Origin: Roseburia sp. 499 | GTDB taxonomy: Bacteria > Bacillota > Clostridia > Lachnospirales > Lachnospiraceae | Direction: 5' to 3' | Assembly: GCF_001940225.2 (NCBI RefSeq) | Contig: NZ_CP135164.1 | Coordinates: 62,001-126,000 of the forward strand | Length of the DNA stretch: 64,000 nt | Shown here: positions 25,066-33,114 of the stretch, one piece after another | Numbering within the stretch: the stretch's first letter is position 1 | How the letters are laid out: each line of letters begins with the position of its first letter | The notes under the pieces: generated by a model | Seen by the model: only the letters and a program-made list of their open reading frames with translations | Told to the model about the DNA's origin: nothing | The model's database searches: none | Program-made: the position numbers and the translations under genes

Positions 25066-26589
25066 ATGATAACAAATGTGGTGCAGTATCTGGATAGACA
25101 GCTAAGAGAGCAAAAAGATAAAGTGGCAGTAGCAGAGGAAAAAGTAGAGTTAACTTTTGAGGAGATACATTTTGGAGCAACAAATATAGCGCAGCACATT
25201 CATACAGAGCGCCTGAGGTATTTTAATAAGCCAATTATTGTGTTTTGCACAAAAAGTGTAATGGAATATGTGGCACTCATGGGAGTTTTGTATAGTGGAA
25301 ATTATTACGTGCCACTAGATGTAAAAATGCCAAAAGAGAGATTGAAACTTATTATCGGATTATTAGAGGCGGAGATAGCTATTACTACGTCAAATTTAGT
25401 GTCGTTATTACAGGAAACAGGGTTTGTAGGAAAAATAATTTTGCTGGAAAAAGAAGTATGTGAAAGAATACCAAAGGGGAGTGTGGAAAAATGGAGCCAG
25501 AATACTATAGACACAGATCCGGCATATGTTCTATTTACTTCTGGATCTACAGGGATTCCCAAGGGAGTGGTTGTTAGCCATAGAGCGATTATCGATTATA
25601 TTGAGTGGCAGTGTGAACGTTTTCAATTTGATAAAACATCTGTGCTGGGAAATCAGGCGCCTTTTTATTTTGATGCGTCGATGCCGGATATTTATACTCC
25701 GCTATGTTCAGGAGCAACATTACAGATTATTCCTGAAATGTTGTTTTTACTACCAAACAAATTAATTGATTATATAAACGAAAAGAAAATAAACACGTTA
25801 ATATGGGTGCCATCCGCTTTGATGATGTTGACAAATAGAGATTATTTTGCACAAAAAAGCATAGAAGAATTACGTCTCGTCATGTTTTGTGGTGAGGTTA
25901 TGCCTAATAAACATTTAAATATATGGAGGCGTTATTATCCAAATGCGAAATTTGTGAATTTATATGGACCAACAGAAGCCGCGTACGCATGTACTTATTA
26001 TGAAGTGGATAGAAAGTTTACAGATGAAGAGCCACTTCCAATAGGAAAGCCGTGCGAAAATACAGATATTATTGTTTTGAATGAAAATAATCAGCGTGTG
26101 CAAAAAAACGAGGAAGGAGAGTTGTGTATAAGGGGAAGTTGTCTTGCAAATGGATATTATAATAACAGCGTTAAGACAGAGGAAGCATTTACAATAAATC
26201 CATTAAATAATCTTTATGAGGAAAGAATATATCGTACGGGAGATATTGTTAGATATAATGAATATATGGAATTAGAGTATGTTGGTAGAAGAGATTTTCA
26301 AATAAAACATATGGGATATCGAATAGAGTTAGGAGAAATCGAAACTGCAGCATATGGGATGGAAGAAATGAGACAGTGTTGTGCAATATATGATAATGTA
26401 GAAAACCAAATTGTATTATATTGTGTTGTCGAAAAAGAGAAAACAGAAAAAGATATATTTGCATTTTTGAAGGGGAAAATACCTAAATATATGTTGCCAG
26501 GGAAAATTTTATTGGAAAGTGAGCTTCCGTTAAATGCAAATGGAAAAATTGATAGGTTACTGTTGAAAACTAAAGCGCAGGAAAAATGA
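25066..26589 (+). CDS. DltA-like amino-acid adenylating enzyme (carrier-protein ligase)
   Basis: 507 residues, a complete stand-alone adenylation domain: A3 LFTSGSTGIPKG at 156-167, A4 FDAS at 202-205, A5 YGPTE at 300-304, A7 YRTGD at 389-393, and catalytic Lys494 in NGKIDR. Asp203 matches the Asp that binds the substrate amino group, so an amino acid is the expected substrate. FCGE at 274-277 places Cys275 72 residues after Asp203, the same interval as Asp197 and Cys269 that I recall for Bacillus cereus DltA, favouring D-alanine or another small amino acid. The reaction would be ATP-dependent loading onto the neighbouring carrier. No DltB-type membrane acyltransferase is present, so the acceptor is probably cytosolic. 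Confidence 0.85.
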   Translation: MITNVVQYLDRQLREQKDKVAVAEEKVELTFEEIHFGATNIAQHIHTERLRYFNKPIIVFCTKSVMEYVALMGVLYSGNYYVPLDVKMPKERLKLIIGLLEAEIAITTSNLVSLLQETGFVGKIILLEKEVCERIPKGSVEKWSQNTIDTDPAYVLFTSGSTGIPKGVVVSHRAIIDYIEWQCERFQFDKTSVLGNQAPFYFDASMPDIYTPLCSGATLQIIPEMLFLLPNKLIDYINEKKINTLIWVPSALMMLTNRDYFAQKSIEELRLVMFCGEVMPNKHLNIWRRYYPNAKFVNLYGPTEAAYACTYYEVDRKFTDEEPLPIGKPCENTDIIVLNENNQRVQKNEEGELCIRGSCLANGYYNNSVKTEEAFTINPLNNLYEERIYRTGDIVRYNEYMELEYVGRRDFQIKHMGYRIELGEIETAAYGMEEMRQCCAIYDNVENQIVLYCVVEKEKTEKDIFAFLKGKIPKYMLPGKILLESELPLNANGKIDRLLLKTKAQEK

Positions 26590-26614
26590 GTTATTTGAGA
26601 GAAAGTAGGAAAAC

Positions 26615-28180
26615 ATGAATCCGTATCAAATTGCATTTATCATCTGTAGCAATGATAAACAGGAAACAGATGAGTGCTTATTTTATTTAAGAAATTTAAA
26701 AATTCCAAGAGGTTATAGTACGGAAATTATTCCAATTTATAACGCGTCTTCCATGGCTTCGGGTTATAATATTGGAATGAACCGTAGTGATGCAAAGTAT
26801 AAGGTTTATCTTCATCAGGACACATTCATTATCAATCCTAATTTTATCCATGAATTATTGCAAGTATTTCAATCTGATTCGGAAATCGGTATCCTGGGAT
26901 GTGTTGGCCGACGAAAGATGCCTTTAGATGGTCTTGCAGTTGATGGATGGAATACAGGGAAAGTGTATGATAATTTAGATTCTGTTCAAGGTTACGAAAG
27001 TGGAATCTGTGAAGTGGATGCCTTAGATGGCTTATTACTTGCCACACAGTATGACATTCCATGGCGGGAAGATCTTTTCCAGGGATGGGATTATTATGAT
27101 ATCTCCCAGTGCTATGAATTTCTGCGCAAAGGTTTAAAAGTTGTGGTTCCTAAGCAGAAAGAATATTGGTGTTATCACGATAATCGATATAGCAGGCTGA
27201 AGGATTATGATAAATGGCGTCAAAAATTTGTGGAAGAATACCAAGACATATATCCATTTGAATATACAGAGCACATCAGTGAGAATAAGCGGGAAATGGA
27301 AGAGCTGGCGAAAGCGCTTACAGCGATGTTAGCAAGTCATTTGAATAGTGGACAAATGACGGAATTTGCTGCAATATGCAGCAATCCAGGCGTGAAAAAT
27401 CAGCTTTGGGCAAAGGAATACTGTCAAGTTAGCAGCATTTTTGGTACAGAGCAGAATACCAATTCCATAAAACAGATTTATCGAGGAAATGCGAAGGATA
27501 CTTTGGATTATCTTCGAAGGTTAAAACATTTATTGAAGCGGATAGAATACAATGCCCAAATAGATGATGAGGTATTAAGTGAGATTATAGAAAACTATTC
27601 CGTATATGCAATATGTATTGTGTGTATCAGTTACTGCCGGAAGCGCAAGAGAGTATATGAAACATTGCTTAGTTTTTGCCGTATACATGGGAAAGAACAG
27701 GAAGAAAGAGAACTTTTTTCTTTTCAGGAAGTAATGACTGAGCAGCAAAGTATAGAAGTAAAACATATGCAGCCGCTGATTGTACGGGATGAGAGTTGGG
27801 AGAAATCGGGACAAGAACAGGTTCTGCTGATAGTAAATAGCATAGCAAGACAAACTCCGAAAGCCTTTGAATTGTGTCAGAAATTGCGGAAACAGTATGA
27901 TATTTTTCTGGTAGTGCAGCAGTATGATGCAGATATTTTAGAAGAACTAGACCAGATGCATATTGAGACTTTTTATTTGGAACAGCCGATGCATATGATG
28001 TGGGATATGAAAGATAAGTTGTATAAGCAGTTTAAAGAAGTTATTATTGTAGGAGACAATATGGAGCGGTTTGTAGAACAGTGGCACCGGACTCATGTGC
28101 CTGTGAAGTGGTATGTTTCTGGGGAAAAGGTTGAGGGAAGAAGGGAATATAGTGAAAATATTTTATTATACATGGCTTGA
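26615..28180 (+). CDS. Glyco_tranf_2_5-like glycosyltransferase with extra C-terminal domain
   Basis: 521 residues. Residues 1-215 are the same domain as the N-terminus of the 2901 gene (IAFIICSNDKQETDECLFYL, YKVYLHQDTFII, DGLLLATQYDIPWREDLF, WCYHDN). The middle is helical. From about 400 there is a Rossmann-like strand-helix series (QVLLIVNSIARQTPKAFELC, YDIFLVVQQYDADIL, EVIIVGDNMERFV) that looks like the N-terminal half of a GT-B enzyme without its second half. The ORF runs 29 bases into the next gene, a complete CgeB-like GT-B enzyme. Likely a cytosolic sugar transferase; the C-terminal domain may be a docking or vestigial module. Confidence 0.78.
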   Translation: MNPYQIAFIICSNDKQETDECLFYLRNLKIPRGYSTEIIPIYNASSMASGYNIGMNRSDAKYKVYLHQDTFIINPNFIHELLQVFQSDSEIGILGCVGRRKMPLDGLAVDGWNTGKVYDNLDSVQGYESGICEVDALDGLLLATQYDIPWREDLFQGWDYYDISQCYEFLRKGLKVVVPKQKEYWCYHDNRYSRLKDYDKWRQKFVEEYQDIYPFEYTEHISENKREMEELAKALTAMLASHLNSGQMTEFAAICSNPGVKNQLWAKEYCQVSSIFGTEQNTNSIKQIYRGNAKDTLDYLRRLKHLLKRIEYNAQIDDEVLSEIIENYSVYAICIVCISYCRKRKRVYETLLSFCRIHGKEQEERELFSFQEVMTEQQSIEVKHMQPLIVRDESWEKSGQEQVLLIVNSIARQTPKAFELCQKLRKQYDIFLVVQQYDADILEELDQMHIETFYLEQPMHMMWDMKDKLYKQFKEVIIVGDNMERFVEQWHRTHVPVKWYVSGEKVEGRREYSENILLYMA

Positions 28181-29303
28181 AAATTCAGAAAATGACATGA
28201 TGGAAGCATTGACACGTCTGGGGCATACTGTCGTAAAGTGTCATATTCCATTGAAAAATTATGAAGAAGACGAAGAGTTTACCGTAAATCTGGAGCATAT
28301 ATTTCTGGAACATCAATGTGATATCTTTTTCTCATTTGATTTTTTTCCAATCATTGCAAAGTCGGCACAGCGATTGCGAAAAAGATATATAGCCTGGATA
28401 TATGATATGCCGCATCTTACTTTATTCTCACCGGCAGTACAAAGTGAATATACCAGTATTTTTGTTTTTGATAAGGTGCAGTATGAAGAAGTGAAACGAA
28501 TCAAGCCGAATCATCTCTATCATCTGCCATTACCGGTAAATACTGTTCGGCTTAATAAGTTACTGGGAGATTTTTCGGGAGAAGCAGAATATCAACAGGA
28601 TATCAGTTTTGTGGGAAGTCTTTACGAGAAGAACATGTATCGTCAGATCAATTATCTACCGGAGTATTTGAAGGGATATATTGATGGAGTTGTAGAATCA
28701 CAACAGAAGATTTATGGATATAATCTGGTACAGGAAACTTTAACAGATGAGATTATAAAAGAGTTAGAGAAATATATACACATGAATCTGGATGAATCTT
28801 ATCTGGTTACTACAAGACAATTATATGCCGATATGATAAATGCCGAGGTTACGTGCAGAGAGAGAAGAGATTTGATGTCTGCCCTGGCTACAATAGGCAG
28901 ATTTAAATTATATACCGGTTCGGATGTGGGGCTTGTACCGGGAGTAGAACCGGGAGGAATTGTTTCTTATGACAGGCAGATGCCACAGGTATTTCGCAGT
29001 TCTAAGATAAATCTTAATATAACGCTTCGGTCTATTGTGAGTGGAATACCGCTTCGTGCCTTGGACATTATGGGAGCTGGAGGATTTTTATTATCAAATT
29101 ATCAACCGGAGCTTGCAGAATATTTTATAGATGGACAGGAAGTTGTAATGTTTGAAAGCAAAGAAGATATGCTAGCGAAGGCAGATTATTATTTACGACA
29201 TGAAGAGCAGCGAAAAGAGATTGCTTATCGCGGTTGGAAAAAGGTTCAGGAAGAGTTTTCGTATGACTTTTTATTGACAAAAATATTTGAATGTGCGATG
29301 TAG
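28152..29303 (+). CDS. CgeB-like (DUF3880 / GT1-type) glycosyltransferase
   Basis: About 383 residues from the GTG at 28152, preceded by GAGGGAAGAAGGG. This start makes the N-terminus (MKIFYYTW) match the MKILFYRY and MKFLFVPT starts of the two paralogues at the left edge, while the ATG at 28113 would add an unmatched leader. Shared landmarks: YIAWIYDMP, FVFDKVQYEEV, DISFVGSLYEKN, and the C-terminal LDIMGAGGFLLSNYQ. GT-B fold, no membrane segment. It overlaps the upstream gene by 29 bases. Three CgeB-like copies suggest the glycan contains several related residues or is added at several points. Substrate unknown. Confidence 0.82.
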   Translation: MKIFYYTWLENSENDMMEALTRLGHTVVKCHIPLKNYEEDEEFTVNLEHIFLEHQCDIFFSFDFFPIIAKSAQRLRKRYIAWIYDMPHLTLFSPAVQSEYTSIFVFDKVQYEEVKRIKPNHLYHLPLPVNTVRLNKLLGDFSGEAEYQQDISFVGSLYEKNMYRQINYLPEYLKGYIDGVVESQQKIYGYNLVQETLTDEIIKELEKYIHMNLDESYLVTTRQLYADMINAEVTCRERRDLMSALATIGRFKLYTGSDVGLVPGVEPGGIVSYDRQMPQVFRSSKINLNITLRSIVSGIPLRALDIMGAGGFLLSNYQPELAEYFIDGQEVVMFESKEDMLAKADYYLRHEEQRKEIAYRGWKKVQEEFSYDFLLTKIFECAM

Positions 29304-29326
29304 AACAGGATGGAGGAAGATATATC

Positions 29327-31054
29327 GTGTACAGAAGACTAATTGAATTAATCAATGCAGGGGAATGGGAACAGGCAGAGCAGGAATTTCAATTACATCA
29401 GAATGATGTCTGGACAGATGAACTGGCAGTATTGGCAGCTACTATATTTTTTCAAAAAGGGCAGATGGAAGATGCATACGAGAGCATCCGGAAGGGATTG
29501 CTTTATAATTATAAAAACTATGAGTTATATCTTTTGCTGGGGAATTATTATGAACAGAAAAATGTAAATCAGGCGTGGCTTTGTTATGAAAATGCAGAGT
29601 TTTATTGTGATAAGAAAGAAGATTTGGATATTATTCTGCAATACAAAGCTGCTGTTGAGAAGAGTGAAAAATGGAATGTGAAAAGGACATCAATTGTGAT
29701 GTTGTCCTATAATGTAAAGGAACTGACACAGCAATGCATTGAAAGTGTTCGACAGAACAACTTAGCTTCTTCTTATGAGATGATAGTAGTGGATAATCAT
29801 TCCACCGATGGAGTAAGAGAGTGGCTGGAGGAGCAGGATGATATTAAACTCATATGCAATTCCGAGAATAAAGGATTCCCTTATGGATGTAATCAGGGAA
29901 TAAAAATAGCAGAGCCGGAAAATAATATTTTTCTTCTCAATAATGATACGGTAGTTACTCCCAATGCAATCTTTTGGTTGAGAATGGGGTTATATGAAAA
30001 TGATGCGGTCGGTGCGACCGGTAGTGTTTCCAATTATGTCATGAATGAGCAGATGATAGTGGAAAAATATGATACACTGGAAGAGTATATTGCTTTTGGA
30101 GCAAGGAATAATCTTCCGAAAAAAAATCCATATGAGAAAAAAATATTTTTAGTGGGATTTGCATTGATGTTAAAGCGGGAAGCACTGGATAATATCGGTT
30201 TGTTGGATGTACGTTTTTCTTCTGGGCAGTATGAGGATAACGATTTGGGAATCCGAATGAACAAGGCCGGCTGGAAAGTTCTGTTATGTAAGAATAGTTT
30301 CATTTATCATTATGGTTCGGGAAATGGAAAATTTCAGGAATCATGGAATCACATTTCATGGAGAAATGCGGAAAAATTAAAAGAAAAATGGAAGTTTGAC
30401 ATAAGATATTATACCCGGGCGCGTTTGGAGATTATAAATCTGATTACCCATAATATAGATCAGCCTATCAAAGTGTTAGAAGTGGGATGCGGTATGGGTG
30501 CAACACTGGCTAAAATACAGTATTTCTGGCCAAAGGCAGAGGTCTGTGGAATTGAAATTGTGGATCGTGTGGCAGAAATTGGTGCAAATTATCTGGATAT
30601 TATTCAGGGAAATATTGAAACAATGGAGATTCCGTATACCGAGGAACAGTTTGATTATATCATTTTAGCTGATGTTATTGAGCATTTGCATGAACCAGAG
30701 AACGCGGTAAAACGCTTGATGCCATATTTGAAAAAAGGTGGAGCATTCTTATGCAGTGTGCCTAACTTTATGCATGTATCTGCATTATTGCCGTTATTGC
30801 AGGGAAAGTTAGATTACCAGGATGCAGGGATTCTGGATAGAACGCATATTAGATTTTTCACATTGAACAGTATTGCTAAAATGTTTGAGGGATGCGGACT
30901 GGGAATTGAAGCTTTATCCGGAACTGCAGGAGAGGAGATTACACCACAAGAAATGCAGATGTTGGATGCATTGGCGACAATACCGGGAATTGCTCCGAAA
31001 GAAGAATTTCAAATATACCAGTATATTTTTCGGGCAAGAAAGGCTGAGAGGTAG
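29327..31054 (+). CDS. TPR-like + GT2 + SAM-methyltransferase fusion (canonical MT)
   Basis: About 575 residues from the GTG at 29327, ten bases after GGAGG; an ATG at 29291 lies inside the previous gene. Residues 1-110 hold two or three TPR-like helix pairs (YELYLLLGNYYEQKNVNQAWLCYENA-type, split here for length). Then comes a GT2 domain (TSIVMLSYNVKEL, MIVVDNHSTDG, GFPYGCNQGI, LLNNDTVV, YEDNDLGIRM) and a methyltransferase with LEVGCGMGATL, CGIEIVD, and a full DVIEHLHEP motif. It is the only TPR-GT2-MT protein of the three in which both methyltransferase motifs are canonical. Probably transfers and methylates a sugar on flagellin or its glycan. Confidence 0.83.
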   Translation: MYRRLIELINAGEWEQAEQEFQLHQNDVWTDELAVLAATIFFQKGQMEDAYESIRKGLLYNYKNYELYLLLGNYYEQKNVNQAWLCYENAEFYCDKKEDLDIILQYKAAVEKSEKWNVKRTSIVMLSYNVKELTQQCIESVRQNNLASSYEMIVVDNHSTDGVREWLEEQDDIKLICNSENKGFPYGCNQGIKIAEPENNIFLLNNDTVVTPNAIFWLRMGLYENDAVGATGSVSNYVMNEQMIVEKYDTLEEYIAFGARNNLPKKNPYEKKIFLVGFALMLKREALDNIGLLDVRFSSGQYEDNDLGIRMNKAGWKVLLCKNSFIYHYGSGNGKFQESWNHISWRNAEKLKEKWKFDIRYYTRARLEIINLITHNIDQPIKVLEVGCGMGATLAKIQYFWPKAEVCGIEIVDRVAEIGANYLDIIQGNIETMEIPYTEEQFDYIILADVIEHLHEPENAVKRLMPYLKKGGAFLCSVPNFMHVSALLPLLQGKLDYQDAGILDRTHIRFFTLNSIAKMFEGCGLGIEALSGTAGEEITPQEMQMLDALATIPGIAPKEEFQIYQYIFRARKAER

Positions 31055-31060
31055 TACTTC

Positions 31061-31528
31061 ATGGATAAAATGATACTTACATATGAAACGGACATATATG
31101 CATTTTTTGAAGTTATCGACCGGACAGAGGCAGATAGTATTCTGGATGTTGGAATGTTTTTAAAACGAATTGGAAGTGTATCCCGACAGGTCAAGGATAA
31201 AGAGATTCCAGCAGATAAGAAAATGGTAGGAGTAGATTTTTTTCCGGAAATTGTGTGTCCGGTCTGGAACACGATATACGATGCCATATACAAACCGGAG
31301 GAAATTTTTTCTTCAGAAAATCATCAGAAGTATGAACTGGCAGTTATGATACAAGTGGAAGAGCTGGCACATAAGGAGGAAATGCCCCTTATGTGGAACT
31401 GGTTATCTTCGCATGTTTCTTATCTTCTGACGGATTGGAATTTGGAAGAAGTTAAGGAAATGGTAGCTTTCAAAACGGAACAGGAAATAACGGTAGATGG
31501 CAGGTCATATCGCTTTATTACCCTATAG
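31061..31528 (+). CDS. Small methyltransferase-like protein, probably inactive
   Basis: 155 residues. Strand order resembles the first half of a class I methyltransferase (SILDVGMFLKRIG, MVGVDFFPEI, YELAVMIQVEELAH), but the SAM-binding glycine loop (GxGxG) is missing: only one glycine follows the DV pair. So either it binds something else or it is a regulatory partner or relic. It sits between a TPR-GT2-MT fusion and a two-domain glycosyltransferase, with its own ribosome site (GAGAGG) and 11 bases to the next start. I do not recognise a specific family. Confidence 0.55.
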   Translation: MDKMILTYETDIYAFFEVIDRTEADSILDVGMFLKRIGSVSRQVKDKEIPADKKMVGVDFFPEIVCPVWNTIYDAIYKPEEIFSSENHQKYELAVMIQVEELAHKEEMPLMWNWLSSHVSYLLTDWNLEEVKEMVAFKTEQEITVDGRSYRFITL

Positions 31529-31539
31529 GAGGTCGGAAT

Positions 31540-33114
31540 ATGGATACAAGACTTTATGTTATGACACATAAAAAGATAGAGCCAATTCAAAATGATATCT
31601 ATATTCCTCTTCATGTAGGAAGAAAAGGAAAGGAAGACCTTGGTTATGTGGGGGATGATACAGGGGATTCTATCTCAGAAAAAAACAGTAGTTACTGCGA
31701 ACTGACAGGATTGTACTGGCTGTGGAAAAATGTAAACTGTGATATTATTGGCATTTGTCATTACAGAAGATTTTTCGTGAAAGATGAACAGATTTTAGAG
31801 AAAGAATACATTGAGGAACTTCTGCAAAGCTACGACATAATTATTCCTGATAGCAGATGTGCGCAAGAAGGGAGCATGGAAGCGCATTATGCGGCAAGAC
31901 ATGATGTGGAAGATTTGTTGCTATGTGGTGAGATTATAAAGGAAAAATATCCGGAATATTCAACTGCATTTCAGATGGCAATGAATTCGAATTTGATTTC
32001 CATGGGAAATATGTGGATTACCCGAAAAGAAATTTTTGACAAATATTGTGCATGGCTGTTTGATATTCTGTTCGAAGCAGAAAAGCAAATTGATTTTTTA
32101 AAATATGACGATTATCAGGGCAGGGTCATGGGGTTCTTATCGGAACGTTTATTTCGGGTCTGGCTTTTGAATCAGGAATATTCCATTCGAGAAGAATATG
32201 TTAAGATGATAGAAACGAAAGATTTTTTGAATGATATTAAGGGAATGCAGTTAAAGTATCAGTATATGAAAACTACTTTAAAGCCATTACTTCAGCTTTA
32301 TGAATCCCATACCGGTTCTCTGGATTCTGTGAAAAGTCTGGCGGAAGAATTTGGTCAAAAGGATGATTTTGAAGGAAAAATACCGGTTTGGGTATGCTGG
32401 TGGCAGGGAGAAGAGTCGGCACCTGAACTTGTGAAGGCATGCATTAATAGTATTCGAAAACGTATCCCGAGCGAAAAGGCAGTTTTTCGGTTGATTACGC
32501 TAGAAAATTGCAGAGAATACGTGACATTTACAGATACAGTTATTAAGAAGTTTCAGGAAGGTAAGATAACACTGACACATTTGTCGGATATGTTACGGGC
32601 AGAGTTGTTATATCGTTATGGTGGGCTGTGGTTGGATGCAACTTACTATGTAGCGGATAACATGGAAGAAAGTATGTTTGAAAAAGATTTCTATACGTTA
32701 AAGTATTCGAAAAGTATATGGAAATCAGATATATCTCAGGGACGTTGGTCATGTAATTTGTTGCGTTTGAAACCGAAGAGTCTTTTTGCGCGATTTCTCA
32801 TGGAAGGTTTATGGTTTTATTGGGAAATGAATGATTCGCTGATTAACTATTTTTGGATGGATGATGTAATTGCATTAGAATACGATACATTTCCTGAGAT
32901 ACATAAAATGATGGATGAATGTCCGGTAAGTGATACTGCTGTATTTGATTTGCAGAAAAATCTGAATCGAAAGTTTGATGAAAAGAAGTATCAGGAGTGG
33001 ACACGGAAAACATCATTTTTTAAACTCAATTGGAGAACAGAAGTGGCAGAACGAACATTAACGCAGGCGCAGACATTTTGGGGATATTTAAAGGAAAAGG
33101 AATTTAACTTATGA
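31540..33114 (+). CDS. DUF4422 + capsular-synthesis-type glycosyltransferase fusion
   Basis: 524 residues. The N-terminal half (about 1-240) is DUF4422, a glycosyltransferase-like domain: YVMTHKKIEP, LTGLYWLWKN, IGICHYRRFF and MFITRKEIF-like MWITRKEIFDKYC. The C-terminal half (about 275-524) is a Caps_synth / Gly_transf_sug-type domain: PVWVCWWQGEESAPELV, then LSDMLRAELLYRYGGLWLDA, where YGGLWLD carries the DxD-like metal motif. Two putative active sites in one chain suggest consecutive sugar additions. The stop overlaps the next ATG by four bases. GGAGG precedes the start. No membrane segment. Confidence 0.82.
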   Translation: MDTRLYVMTHKKIEPIQNDIYIPLHVGRKGKEDLGYVGDDTGDSISEKNSSYCELTGLYWLWKNVNCDIIGICHYRRFFVKDEQILEKEYIEELLQSYDIIIPDSRCAQEGSMEAHYAARHDVEDLLLCGEIIKEKYPEYSTAFQMAMNSNLISMGNMWITRKEIFDKYCAWLFDILFEAEKQIDFLKYDDYQGRVMGFLSERLFRVWLLNQEYSIREEYVKMIETKDFLNDIKGMQLKYQYMKTTLKPLLQLYESHTGSLDSVKSLAEEFGQKDDFEGKIPVWVCWWQGEESAPELVKACINSIRKRIPSEKAVFRLITLENCREYVTFTDTVIKKFQEGKITLTHLSDMLRAELLYRYGGLWLDATYYVADNMEESMFEKDFYTLKYSKSIWKSDISQGRWSCNLLRLKPKSLFARFLMEGLWFYWEMNDSLINYFWMDDVIALEYDTFPEIHKMMDECPVSDTAVFDLQKNLNRKFDEKKYQEWTRKTSFFKLNWRTEVAERTLTQAQTFWGYLKEKEFNL

